From SIG480 sp045595365 (GTDB taxonomy: Bacteria; Bacillota; Clostridia; Oscillospirales; JAAYXM01), in contig JAZOAI010000011.1 in NCBI GenBank assembly GCA_045595365.1, positions 62,001-126,000 of the forward strand: 64,000 nucleotides of DNA. Reading direction: 5' to 3'. Under the pieces are notes generated by a model, which made no database searches, was not told the DNA's origin, and saw nothing but the letters and a program-made list of their open reading frames with translations. Made by a program: the position numbers and the translations under genes. Of this stretch, positions 34,259-42,716 are shown one piece after another. Each line of letters opens with the position of its first letter. Within the stretch, counting starts at the first letter, position 1.

Positions 34259-36685
34259 GTGCCTGAAAATACAGCAAGGAGAAGCATAATGCCGATTCTT
34301 CCGCTTCGCGGACTAACGGCATTTCCGCATATGATGCTCAACTTCGATGTTGGGCGTGATAAATCAATGAAATCTCTTGACAGTGCAATGGCAAAAGACC
34401 AGAATATCTTCCTTGTTGCGCAAAAGGAGATAAGAACTGACAATCCGAGACCTGAGGATATATATTTAATCGGAACTGTTGCAAGAGTTAAGCAGGTTCT
34501 TAAGTTCCCGGCAAATAACACACGCGTGCTTGTTGAGGGAGTTTACAGAGCAAAGATAGTAAATATAATCCATACCGAACCTTTTATGGAAGCGGAAGTG
34601 GAAGAGCTTCTAATTCCAAATTCGAGAGAAAATACAGTGAAGTGTGAAGCGCTTGTCCGCTCCACACAGGACCTTTTTTCTGAATATATTGAATTTGCGC
34701 CGAAGCTTTCAAATGATGTTATGTTAAACGTCATTTCTGCAGAAAGTATGGGGGATCTTGCAGACTATATTGCACAGAGCATCCCGTCAAAATTCACAAA
34801 CAAGCAGATGGTGCTCGAAGAGCTCCACCCTTACAAAAGGCTTTCTCTCGTATATAAGCTCCTTGTTCGTGAGCTTGAAATTTTCAAGGTGGAAACCAAC
34901 ATCGCAGGCAAGGTCCAGGAACAAATGGACAAAAATCAGCGCGATTACTTTCTCCGTGAGCAGATGAAGGCTATCCACGATGAGCTTGGTGATGGAGACG
35001 ATACTGAGGGCGAATATGAGGAGTATCTCTCTAAAATTGAAAATCTAAAGCTATCTGATGAAGTATCCGAAAAGCTCATAAAGGAAGCCTCGAGACTTCG
35101 CAAAATGCAGGTGAATTCGCCTGAAAGTGGTGTCATAAGAGCGTATCTCGATGCGGTTTTAGAGCTTCCGTGGAACAAATCAACAAGAGATAAGCTCAAT
35201 ATTTCTGCGGCACAGAAGATTCTTGACCGTGACCATTACGGTATGGATAAGGTAAAAGAGCGCATTTTAGAAACGCTTGCAGTTAAGCAACTTGCTCCGA
35301 AGGGCAACAGCCAGATAATCTGCCTGGTAGGCCCTCCGGGTGTCGGAAAAACTTCGATAGGGAAAAGTATTGCTGCCGCTATGGGCAGAAAGTTTGCGCG
35401 TCTTTCTCTCGGCGGTGTCCGCGATGAAGCTGATATCCGAGGCCACAGAAAGACGTATATAGGCGCTATGCCGGGGCGCATTATGAATGCGCTTAAGACT
35501 GCAGGCGCTAAAAACGCATTGATTCTGCTCGATGAGATTGATAAAATGTCAAGCGATTTCAGAGGTGACCCCTCAGCTGCTATGCTTGAGGTTCTTGACT
35601 CTGAACAAAATGTAGCCTTCCGTGACCACTATCTTGAAGTTCCCTTTGATTTGTCAGATGTTTTGTTTATCACAACAGCAAACACAACATCTACAATCCC
35701 GCTTCCGCTTCTTGACAGAATGGAAGTCATAGAGTTGACAAGCTACACGGTTGAAGACAAGTTCCACATAGCAAAAAATCACCTCATAAAGAAGCAAATG
35801 GAGAAAAACGGAATCAATAATGGTCTCGTGAAGCTCTCTGATGATGCGGTTTATAAGATTATTTCAGGCTACACGCGCGAGGCGGGAGTAAGAACTCTTG
35901 AGCGTGAAATCGGAACAATTATGCGAAAAGCTGCCCGCCTTATAGTGTCGGGAGAGGCAGAAAAAATTAAAATAACTGCAAAGAACGTCTCCGAGTTTCT
36001 CGGAATTGAAAAATTCAAGCAGGAGCGGCTTTCTGACGGGACAGAGCCCGGGGTCGTAAACGGCCTTGCGTGGACATCTGTTGGCGGAGAGATGCTTGAG
36101 GTTGAAGTAAACGTCACTGAAGGAACCGGCAAAATTGAAGTTACGGGAAATCTCGGAACAGTAATGAGTGAGTCGGCAAAAGCGGCTCTCACATATGTCA
36201 GGAGCCGTGTAAAGGAATATAACATTACACCGGATTTCCACAAAACACGCGACATTCACATTCATTTTCCTGAGGGAGCGATTCCGAAAGACGGCCCGTC
36301 TGCCGGAATCACTATTGCAACAGCGCTTGTATCTGCGTTGACGGGAATTCCCGCGAAAAACGATATTGCGATGACGGGAGAAATTTCCATACGCGGCCGC
36401 GTTCTGCCGATAGGCGGATTAAAAGAGAAAACAATGGCGGCATACCGCCATGGCATCAAAACCGTGATTATTCCCGAAGATAATGTGAAGGACCTTGACG
36501 AGATTGATAAGACGGTAAGAGAAGCTATTTCGTTTTGCCCGGTAAGCCATGCTGACCAGGTTATCAGATGCGCAATAGATATCCCCGAGCCGTCAGACGG
36601 CGCGGCTCCGGAAGAGAAAGAGACGTATAGCTCACTTGCGGAAGAGTCACGGCCGTGCGGGAAGATTCGCGGCATCAGGCAGTAG
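34259..36685 (+). CDS. lon: ATP-dependent protease La
   Basis: 808-residue Lon: an N-terminal substrate-binding domain (PILPLRGLTAFPHMM), a AAA+ module with Walker A GPPGVGKT and Walker B LILLDEIDK, and a C-terminal peptidase. The catalytic Ser is in PKDGPSAGI and the Lys in GGLKEKTMAAYR. The start is GTG at 34259, with AAGGAG 10 bp before it. The C terminus has a 30-residue acidic to basic tail after the peptidase domain. The downstream engB starts 10 bp after the stop. Confidence 0.96.
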   Translation: MPENTARRSIMPILPLRGLTAFPHMMLNFDVGRDKSMKSLDSAMAKDQNIFLVAQKEIRTDNPRPEDIYLIGTVARVKQVLKFPANNTRVLVEGVYRAKIVNIIHTEPFMEAEVEELLIPNSRENTVKCEALVRSTQDLFSEYIEFAPKLSNDVMLNVISAESMGDLADYIAQSIPSKFTNKQMVLEELHPYKRLSLVYKLLVRELEIFKVETNIAGKVQEQMDKNQRDYFLREQMKAIHDELGDGDDTEGEYEEYLSKIENLKLSDEVSEKLIKEASRLRKMQVNSPESGVIRAYLDAVLELPWNKSTRDKLNISAAQKILDRDHYGMDKVKERILETLAVKQLAPKGNSQIICLVGPPGVGKTSIGKSIAAAMGRKFARLSLGGVRDEADIRGHRKTYIGAMPGRIMNALKTAGAKNALILLDEIDKMSSDFRGDPSAAMLEVLDSEQNVAFRDHYLEVPFDLSDVLFITTANTTSTIPLPLLDRMEVIELTSYTVEDKFHIAKNHLIKKQMEKNGINNGLVKLSDDAVYKIISGYTREAGVRTLEREIGTIMRKAARLIVSGEAEKIKITAKNVSEFLGIEKFKQERLSDGTEPGVVNGLAWTSVGGEMLEVEVNVTEGTGKIEVTGNLGTVMSESAKAALTYVRSRVKEYNITPDFHKTRDIHIHFPEGAIPKDGPSAGITIATALVSALTGIPAKNDIAMTGEISIRGRVLPIGGLKEKTMAAYRHGIKTVIIPEDNVKDLDEIDKTVREAISFCPVSHADQVIRCAIDIPEPSDGAAPEEKETYSSLAEESRPCGKIRGIRQ

Positions 36686-36695
36686 GAGAGAAGTT

Positions 36696-37295
36696 ATGAC
36701 AGAAAAGCCCAATCTGAATTTGCATATAGCAGAGTTTGTGAAGTCGGCTGCAAGCCCTGATGGTTTTATCGAAACTGATTTTCCGCAGATTATATTTGCG
36801 GGAAAGTCAAATGTCGGGAAGTCATCGGTTATCAACAGAGTTCTCAACAGAAAAAACTTTGCGAGAGTTGGTGCCTCGCCCGGAAAAACTATACACATAA
36901 ACTATTTTCTTATCGATAAAAAAGCGTATTTTGTCGATTTGCCGGGGTATGGCTATGCAAAGGTTTCGATGAGTGAAAAAAAACGTTGGGCTAAGCTGAT
37001 TGAAACCTATCTGAGCCGTGATGACTCTTTTAATCTCGGAGTTTTTATTGTTGACATACGTCACAAGCCCACAGCAGACGATGTTGTTATGGCAGATTGG
37101 TTTATTCAGTCAGGAATGCCGTTTTATGTTATTGCAAACAAGTCGGACAAGCTCAAAAAAAGCCAGATAGAGCCTTCTATTGAGCTTATTTCCGAGACCT
37201 TGAACGTTCCTAAGGAAATCATTATTCCGTTTTCTGCAGAAAAGGGAAGTGGCAAGGAAGAACTTGTCAGAGTAATTCAGAATTCACTTGAGTAA
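36696..37295 (+). CDS. engB: Ribosome biogenesis GTP-binding protein YsxC/EngB
   Basis: 199-residue TRAFAC GTPase required for 50S assembly. G1 is GKSNVGKSS, G3 is DLPGYGYA and G4 is NKSDK. The frame extends back into lon, but the ATG at 36696 behind TAGGAGAG is clearly the start. Coupling with lon is conserved in Bacillus (lonA-ysxC). Confidence 0.95.
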   Translation: MTEKPNLNLHIAEFVKSAASPDGFIETDFPQIIFAGKSNVGKSSVINRVLNRKNFARVGASPGKTIHINYFLIDKKAYFVDLPGYGYAKVSMSEKKRWAKLIETYLSRDDSFNLGVFIVDIRHKPTADDVVMADWFIQSGMPFYVIANKSDKLKKSQIEPSIELISETLNVPKEIIIPFSAEKGSGKEELVRVIQNSLE

Positions 37296-37314
37296 ATTAC
37301 AGGAGGTGTCAGCT

Positions 37315-38616
37315 ATGTTTATTTCAGATTCTCTGTCTGTTAACGACATCGGGCATCTTACAATCGGCGGTGCAGACGTCGTTTCTTTGGCTGAAAAATA
37401 CGGAACGCCTCTGTATATTATGGATGAAGACAAAATCCGCCGCACTTGTAAGCTTTATGTCGATGCGCTTTCACAGTGTTACGGCGAGAACTTTATGGTT
37501 CATTATGCGAGCAAAGCATTTTCAACAAAGGCGATTTACAAAATTATTGAAGAAGAAGGCCTCGGGGCAGATGTTGTTTCGGGCGGAGAGCTTTTTACCG
37601 CGCTTAGCGCAGGTTTTCCTCCTGAAAAAATATCTTTTCACGGAAATAACAAAACGCGCGATGAAATTATATTTGCGCTTCGCAGCAACATAAAAGAGTT
37701 CATTGTTGATAACCGCGAAGAGCTTTATACAATAAATGAAGAAGCCGGAAAAGCTTCTAAAATTGCAAATATCTCATTCAGAGTAAAGCCCGGAGTGGAT
37801 GCACATACTCACGATTTTGTCAAAACCGGGCAGATTGACTCAAAATTCGGCGTGGCTCTTGAAAACGGAGAGGCTTTCGATATAGTCTCTGAGGCAATAG
37901 GGCTTGATAACGTAAGGGTTACGGGTCTTCACTGTCACATCGGTTCGCAAATCTTTGACCCGGAACCGTTTGCACATGCTGCAGAAATAATGATGTCGCT
38001 TGTTGCAAAGATTAAAAAGGAACTTGGGCTTGAGATTGAAGAGCTGAATCTCGGTGGCGGGTTTGGTGTGCGATATGTAGACGGTGATGACCCGAAAGAA
38101 ATTCTGTCTTCTGTCAAAAACTTCACCGATGTTGTGAAATCAGAAGCTGCGCGTCTTTCGATAAAGCTTCCGTTTATCTCAATCGAGCCGGGTAGGTCTA
38201 TTGTCGCCGATGCAGGGATCACAGTTTATACCGTAGGTTCCGTAAAAGAAATTAAAAACATCCGCACATATGCCTCGGTCGACGGCGGAATGACGGATAA
38301 CCCGCGCTATGCGCTTTATGGCGCTGAGTATTCAATGCTTCTGCCTGCCCGCCCGCTTTCAAAGCCTGAAAAGGCTTACACAATCGCCGGGCGCAACTGT
38401 GAAAGCGGAGATTTGCTCGGAAAAGATATAATGCTGCCTGAGTTTTCTGCGGGGGAACTTCTCGCGGTTCTCACAACGGGCGCATATAACTATTCCATGG
38501 CATCGAACTACAACAGAGTCCCGCGTCCTCCCGTTGTTATGGTAAAGGGCGGGGAAGACAGGCTTGTTGTAAAGCGAGAGACGTATGAGGATATTATTTC
38601 CAACGATTTAATTTAA
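37315..38616 (+). CDS. lysA: Diaminopimelate decarboxylase
   Basis: PLP enzyme making L-lysine from meso-diaminopimelate. 433 residues of the alanine-racemase-fold group IV decarboxylases. The PLP lysine is in VHYASKAFST, GLHCHIGSQ and GGGFGVRY are barrel motifs, and the C-terminal catalytic cysteine is in AGRNCESGD. The frame is open from 37288, but ACAGGAGGTG points to the ATG at 37315. A terminator follows. Confidence 0.96.
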   Translation: MFISDSLSVNDIGHLTIGGADVVSLAEKYGTPLYIMDEDKIRRTCKLYVDALSQCYGENFMVHYASKAFSTKAIYKIIEEEGLGADVVSGGELFTALSAGFPPEKISFHGNNKTRDEIIFALRSNIKEFIVDNREELYTINEEAGKASKIANISFRVKPGVDAHTHDFVKTGQIDSKFGVALENGEAFDIVSEAIGLDNVRVTGLHCHIGSQIFDPEPFAHAAEIMMSLVAKIKKELGLEIEELNLGGGFGVRYVDGDDPKEILSSVKNFTDVVKSEAARLSIKLPFISIEPGRSIVADAGITVYTVGSVKEIKNIRTYASVDGGMTDNPRYALYGAEYSMLLPARPLSKPEKAYTIAGRNCESGDLLGKDIMLPEFSAGELLAVLTTGAYNYSMASNYNRVPRPPVVMVKGGEDRLVVKRETYEDIISNDLI

Positions 38617-38640
38617 AAGGTTTATATACTAATTAAAAAA

Positions 38641-38680
38641 TGAGTTCTCACCTTTTTACATAGGTTGAGAACTCATTTTT
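38641..38680 (+). terminator. Intrinsic terminator after lysA
   Basis: TGAGTTCTCA (38641-38650) pairs with TGAGAACTCA (38666-38675), extended inside by CCT/AGG, then TTTTT. It opens the 448-bp gene-free stretch 38617-39065. Confidence 0.9.
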
Positions 38681-38717
38681 CTCATTCCGTGGGGTTTCCT
38701 TTAAAGGGAATATGTGG

Positions 38718-38835
38718 TATAATAACCTAACGGTGGAAGCCGAAGCCTTGCTTTGGCAAGCCATCGGACACCTGAGAGAACATTTTACGGCAAGCTAAAT
38801 TGTTCACTCATTTTAGCAAGAATGTAGTAAAAAGT
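38718..38835 (+). promoter_or_regulatory. Possible promoter and structured leader RNA before the NhaC-type antiporter
   Basis: An extended -10 (TGGTATAAT, ending 38723) is followed by two consecutive hairpins. The first is closed by GGTG/CACC (38732-38735 with 38769-38772) and has an inner stem 38740-38751 with 38756-38767. The second pairs TGAGAGAACA with TGTTCACTCA (38773-38782 with 38801-38810, one mismatch). The arrangement looks like folded leader RNA, but I recognise no known riboswitch. It is separated from the downstream gene by a repeat element. A -35 is not convincing. Confidence 0.4.
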
Positions 38836-38846
38836 TAGGAACAAAA

Positions 38847-38972
38847 AGCCTCCCTTGCCTAAAGGGAGGGGGACCACCGAAGGTGGTGGAGGGATATAAA
38901 AGAGGGATTTTTATAAGATGAAAAAGAATCCCCCAGTCAGCTATGCTGACAGCCCCCTTTAGGCAAGGGGGC
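38847..38972. repeat. Inverted-repeat element of the dispersed Oscillospiraceae type (MITE-like)
   Basis: The outer arms CTCCCTTGCCTAAAGGGAG (from about 38850) and CCCCCTTTAGGCAAGGGGG (38953-38971) are imperfect inverted copies, so the whole 126 bp can fold into one long hairpin. Inside are two small palindromes, ACCACC-GAA-GGTGGT (38873-38887) and GTCAGC-TAT-GCTGAC (38936-38950). This layout, with the CAGTCAGC-GCTGACAG block, is familiar from repeats scattered in gut Oscillospiraceae genomes (from memory). It has no coding capacity and no obvious target-site duplication that I can define. Confidence 0.75.
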
Positions 38973-39065
38973 CTATGGCAAGGGAGACTTTGATGCACGG
39001 TATCTAGATTATACAGTGATTATACAGTCTTTATAAAGAGAATATATTGAACAGGAGAAGAACAA

Positions 39066-40376
39066 ATGAAAAAAGGAAATGTTAAAGCATTAATTCCGAT
39101 AGGTGTATTTTTGATTTTATATCTGGGGCTTGGGATTTTGTTTGAGTATGTCCTTGAAATTCCGATGGGATTTTACAATATCCCGATAGTTGTTGCGTTT
39201 TTGGTTGCGCTTTTAGTCGCGTGTCTCCAGAACAGAAAGCTTAGCTTTGACAATAAACTTGAAGTTATGGGTCGGGGAGTCGGGGATAAAAACATCTTCA
39301 CTATGATACTCATATTTTTGGAGGCAGGCATTTTTGTCGGCGTTGTGGGAAGGGAAAGCGCAGAGAGCGTGGCATACTTTATGCTGTCCGTAATCCCTGC
39401 ACAATACGCGGTTATAGTTCTTTTTGCAGTGAGCTGCTTTGTATCACTCGCAATGGGGACCTCAGTGGGAACGATAACTCTCCTTACTCCGATTGCAGTT
39501 GCCGTTTCAAAAGCTTCGGGATTTGATATGGCGCTTTGTGTGGCGACGGTAATCGGCGGCTCAATGTTTGGCGATAATCTCTCCTTTATTTCGGATACAA
39601 CTATTGCTGCCTGTAACGGACAGGGTTGCAAAATGCAAGACAAGTTCCGCGAGAACTTTTTTATAGCTCTGCCTGCCGCGATAGTCACGCTTGTCATAGT
39701 GCTTATAATGTCGTTTAACAGCGAAATCAGCGGCATTGTTTTGAAAGAGTATAATCTTGTTCAGGTAATTCCGTATATCCTCGTTTTAATCGGGGGTATT
39801 CTGGGCATAAACGTCTTTGCGGTTTTGCTTTTGGGAATAGTTTCCGGTTCGGCTATAATGCTTCTGACGGGAAGCACTGCGCCTACAGAGCTTCTTTCCG
39901 ATATGGGAGCTGGAGCCTCAGGAATGTTTGAGACAATTATCGTTACAGTTCTGGTTTCTGCAATCTGTGCGCTTATTCGTGAATATGGCGGCTTTGATGC
40001 GCTGCTTGCGGGCATCAAAAAGGTTTTCCGCGGCAAACGTGGCGGCCAGGTGGGTATGGGCATTCTTGTCGGAGTTCTTGACGTTGCGACGGCAAATAAC
40101 ACCGTTGCGATCGTTATGGCAAACCCTATTGCGAATGAAATTGCAAAGGATTACGGGATATCTCCGAGAAAAGCAGCATCAATTTTAGATACCTTCTCCT
40201 GTGTGTTCCAGGCAATTTTGCCATACGGCGCGCAGATGCTTGTTGCAATTTCTGCAGTTTCGGCGCTGGGCATACAGATTTCAGCGCTTGAAATTATACC
40301 AAAGCTGTTCTATCCGTATCTTTTGTGCATAAGCTCGCTTGTCGCAATCGGTTGGACAAAAGCAGAGGGGAGATAA
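39066..40376 (+). CDS. NhaC-family Na+/H+ antiporter
   Basis: 436-residue membrane protein with about ten to eleven hydrophobic helices. The conserved ISDTTIAACNGQGC (after GGSMFGDNLSF) is the NhaC-superfamily signature, and VLDVATANNTVAIVMANP is the second repeat's counterpart. Members exchange Na+/H+ or malate/lactate, or act on amino acids, so the substrate is open. Position downstream of lysA would fit lysine-related transport but proves nothing. AGGAGAAG lies before the ATG. Its stop (40374-40376) is 3 bp from the AEC carrier start. Confidence 0.85.
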   Translation: MKKGNVKALIPIGVFLILYLGLGILFEYVLEIPMGFYNIPIVVAFLVALLVACLQNRKLSFDNKLEVMGRGVGDKNIFTMILIFLEAGIFVGVVGRESAESVAYFMLSVIPAQYAVIVLFAVSCFVSLAMGTSVGTITLLTPIAVAVSKASGFDMALCVATVIGGSMFGDNLSFISDTTIAACNGQGCKMQDKFRENFFIALPAAIVTLVIVLIMSFNSEISGIVLKEYNLVQVIPYILVLIGGILGINVFAVLLLGIVSGSAIMLLTGSTAPTELLSDMGAGASGMFETIIVTVLVSAICALIREYGGFDALLAGIKKVFRGKRGGQVGMGILVGVLDVATANNTVAIVMANPIANEIAKDYGISPRKAASILDTFSCVFQAILPYGAQMLVAISAVSALGIQISALEIIPKLFYPYLLCISSLVAIGWTKAEGR

Positions 40377-40379
40377 AAG

Positions 40380-41312
40380 ATGAATTTTATGACGGTTGTC
40401 GGGCAGGTAGGAATGCTCGCATGTATTATACTTTTTGGTTTTTTGATCGTTAAAACCGGTTATGTCGAGGCAAAGCATAAGGATTCGATTTCAAAATTGA
40501 TTGTAAAGCTTATTTTGCCGTGTTTGATTATCTCATCCATATCAAAAGAGACATTCGATGTTTCGCGAATCGGGGAACTGCTGACGGTTGCATTAATGTC
40601 TGTTTTCTGCATTATGACGTTGTTTATCCTCGGGATTCTCAGTGCAAAGATTTTGAAAATTCCCGAGGCAACAAAGGCGGCGCATAAGATGATGTTCTGC
40701 CTTGGTAATGTTATTTTTATGGGATACCCCATTATTGTAGCAATGTATGGCGATACAGGCTTTTTCTATGCTATTATTTACTGGCTGCTGAATGATTTAT
40801 TTATGTGGACGGTAGGAGTTTTTCTTTTGAGCGGGAATAGTGGCGAAAAGAAAGAAGCCCTCTGGAAAAAACTTTTAAATCCGAATACAATTTCTTTTGC
40901 CGTTGCGATTTTGATGTTTGCCTTCGGGATTAAGCTTCCGCCGATTTTAAATGAGGCGATGACCTCCGTGGGCAGCCTCACAACCGCGCTTTCTATGGTT
41001 TTTATAGGCATGACCCTGGCTACAGTTGATCTGAAAAAGACAATGAAAAAATGGTGGATTTTTGTCATCGTGCCTATCAAGCTCGTTATTATGCCAATAG
41101 CCTTTTTGCACCTTTTTAAATTCCTTGGCATTAAAGGAATACTTTTAGGGGTTGTGGTGCTTGAGGCGGCGATGCCGGCACAGACGGTGCTTACCATTTT
41201 AGCACATGAGCATGACGCTGATTATGAATATACAGCGGTAGGCTTGTTTATTACGACGGTAGTGAGCCTCGTTACATTGCCGTTTATCTGTTGGTTGTTG
41301 CAAACACTGTAA
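40380..41312 (+). CDS. AEC-family transporter (auxin efflux carrier fold)
   Basis: 310 residues in about ten membrane helices with the PF03547 layout: two five-helix repeats and a polar loop around residue 150-160 (SGNSGEKKEALW). Bacterial members export or import organic acids such as malate. It is nearly fused to the NhaC-type antiporter gene, so the two probably form a transport operon. The ribosome-binding site is AGAGGGGAG within the preceding gene end. The next 20 bp contain the infC promoter. Confidence 0.85.
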   Translation: MNFMTVVGQVGMLACIILFGFLIVKTGYVEAKHKDSISKLIVKLILPCLIISSISKETFDVSRIGELLTVALMSVFCIMTLFILGILSAKILKIPEATKAAHKMMFCLGNVIFMGYPIIVAMYGDTGFFYAIIYWLLNDLFMWTVGVFLLSGNSGEKKEALWKKLLNPNTISFAVAILMFAFGIKLPPILNEAMTSVGSLTTALSMVFIGMTLATVDLKKTMKKWWIFVIVPIKLVIMPIAFLHLFKFLGIKGILLGVVVLEAAMPAQTVLTILAHEHDADYEYTAVGLFITTVVSLVTLPFICWLLQTL

Positions 41313-41332
41313 AAAACAAAAACAAATTTTTC

Positions 41333-41361
41333 TTGACAATACAGGCAAATCGTGGTATACT
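41333..41361 (+). promoter_or_regulatory. Sigma-A promoter of infC-rpmI-rplT
   Basis: A consensus TTGACA at 41333-41338 and TATACT at 41356-41361 separated by 17 bp. Transcription should begin near 41368, leaving a leader of about 150 nt. Confidence 0.9.
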
Positions 41362-41367
41362 ACCAAT

Positions 41368-41510
41368 GTTATAAGAAAGTAGGGCTTTCCCGTCCTCACC
41401 TCAAACGATTGTAAAGAGGTTAATATCGTCTTTTATTTCGGCTTTTTGCCGGCATTTCCAGACTTTATGAGCACGGGTTAGTTTACCCGTGCTTTTTAGT
41501 TTTGGAGGTG
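41368..41510 (+). promoter_or_regulatory. infC operon leader (probable L20-type attenuator)
   Basis: A leader of about 150 nt between the promoter and the infC ribosome-binding site ends in a terminator hairpin. In Bacillus and relatives the same operon is controlled by ribosomal protein L20, which binds its leader and promotes termination (Rfam L20 leader). The position, length and terminal hairpin fit; I did not fold the upstream antiterminator. Confidence 0.65.
41471..41497 (+). terminator. Attenuator terminator in the infC leader
   Basis: GCACGGGT (41471-41478) pairs with ACCCGTGC (41485-41492), followed by TTTTT, only 7 bp before the GGAGGTG ribosome-binding site of infC. Placed before the first gene, it must be conditional. 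Confidence 0.85.
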
Positions 41511-41517
41511 CTTTAGT

Positions 41518-42048
41518 ATCAGCAAGTTAGAACATCAAATCAATGAAGAGATTCGCGACAAAGAAATCCGGCTTATTGATGCGGAAGGGAACCAGGTCGG
41601 CATTATTTCATCAGACGAGGCTTTGACGATGGCTGACGAAAGCGGGCTTGATCTTGTCAAGATTGCTCCGCAGGCTGTTCCGCCCGTATGCAGAATTATG
41701 GACTACGGTAAGTTTAAATTCGAGCAGGAAAAGAGAGAAAAGGAAGCGCGCAAAAATCAACGTGTAATCGATGTCAAAGAGGTCAGAATGACCCCGAGCA
41801 TTGATGTGCATGACTTTGAAGTAAAAATGAATAATGCTATTCGTTTTCTGAAATCAGGCTGCAAGGTTAAAGTTGCTGTCCGCTTCAAGGGGCGCGAGCT
41901 TGCTCATACGAATCTCGGAACAGAGCTTCTCACTCGCTTTGCTGACGGATGCTCTGAGTTCTGCAACGTTGACAAAGTTCCGAAGCTTGAGGGGAGACAG
42001 ATGATAATGTTCCTCACATCCAAGCTTCCGCCAAAATCAAATCAGTAA
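41518..42048 (+). CDS. infC: Translation initiation factor IF-3, AUC start codon
   Basis: 176 residues. The first ATG of the frame, at 41623, would cut off the conserved N-terminal domain. In-frame sequence from 41518 encodes SKLEHQINEEIRDKEIRLID after the start codon, exactly the IF-3 N terminus. The only initiator there is ATC at 41518, 7 bp from GGAGGTG (41504-41510); the frame has a TGC and AGG but no ATG, GTG or TTG at a usable distance. Rare AUU/AUC/AUA starts are known for infC and allow IF-3 to repress its own translation. First gene of infC-rpmI-rplT. Confidence 0.93.
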   Translation: MSKLEHQINEEIRDKEIRLIDAEGNQVGIISSDEALTMADESGLDLVKIAPQAVPPVCRIMDYGKFKFEQEKREKEARKNQRVIDVKEVRMTPSIDVHDFEVKMNNAIRFLKSGCKVKVAVRFKGRELAHTNLGTELLTRFADGCSEFCNVDKVPKLEGRQMIMFLTSKLPPKSNQ

Positions 42049-42073
42049 ACAATAAACGAGAGGAGAAATTAAA

Positions 42074-42271
42074 ATGCCAAAGATTAAAACACACAGCGGT
42101 GCATCAAAGCGCTTCAAGGTCACAAAGAACGGCAAGGTTAAAATCAATCGTGCAAACCGCCGTCACATCTTGAACAAGAAAAGCACAAAACTCAAGAGAG
42201 GTCTTCGCCAGGCAGCTTATGCTTCACCGGCTAACGAAGCAACTCTCAAGCGTTTAGTTCCTTACAATTAA
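42074..42271 (+). CDS. rpmI: 50S ribosomal protein L35
   Basis: 65-residue basic protein with the L35 signature (KIKTHSGASKRFKVTKNGKV). GAGAGGAG lies upstream. Middle gene of infC-rpmI-rplT. Confidence 0.97.
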   Translation: MPKIKTHSGASKRFKVTKNGKVKINRANRRHILNKKSTKLKRGLRQAAYASPANEATLKRLVPYN

Positions 42272-42298
42272 GTTTTACGTTACAGGAGGTTTTTTATA

Positions 42299-42652
42299 AT
42301 GGCTAGAGTTAAAGGCGCAATGATGACGCGCAAAAGAAGAAAAAAGATTTTAAAGCTCGCAAAGGGATACTGGGGTGCAAAATCGAAGCACTTTAAGATG
42401 GCTAACCAGGCTGTCATGAAGTCCCTCACATATGCATATGTCGGCCGTAAGCGCAAAAAGCGCGATTTCCGCCGTCTCTGGATCACCAGAATCTCTGCTG
42501 CTGCAAAGATGAACGGAATCAACTACTCACGCTTTATGAACGGGCTTAAGAAGGCTAACGTTGATATCAACCGCAAGATGCTCGCAGATATGGCTCATAA
42601 CGACCCCGCAGCATTCAAAGCACTTGTAGAACTTGCTAAATCCAAGATATAA
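42299..42652 (+). CDS. rplT: 50S ribosomal protein L20
   Basis: 117 residues, with the L20 motif LAKGYWGAKSKHFK and the central KKRDFRRLWITRI. An early 23S rRNA-binding assembly protein and the likely autoregulator of this operon through the leader at 41368-41510. ACAGGAGG precedes the ATG. An AT-rich weak hairpin (about 42655-42680) follows. Confidence 0.97.
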   Translation: MARVKGAMMTRKRRKKILKLAKGYWGAKSKHFKMANQAVMKSLTYAYVGRKRKKRDFRRLWITRISAAAKMNGINYSRFMNGLKKANVDINRKMLADMAHNDPAAFKALVELAKSKI

Positions 42653-42716
42653 ATATTTTTTCTCTTTTTGAGAAAAATACATTTGTATCAAAAACAAGTG
42701 TGAATGTGAGGATTAT

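Noticed and set aside
33856..34521. Minus-strand frame of about 220 codons across clpX and lon
   Set aside because: Antisense shadow of two well-defined genes.
38718..38835. Lysine riboswitch before the NhaC-type antiporter
   Set aside because: GCCGAAG occurs, but the rest of the lysine aptamer core is missing and the pairing differs.
38813..38998. Open frame of 61 codons on the minus strand in the gene gap
   Set aside because: It consists of the inverted-repeat element read through, has no ribosome-binding site and no protein-like composition.
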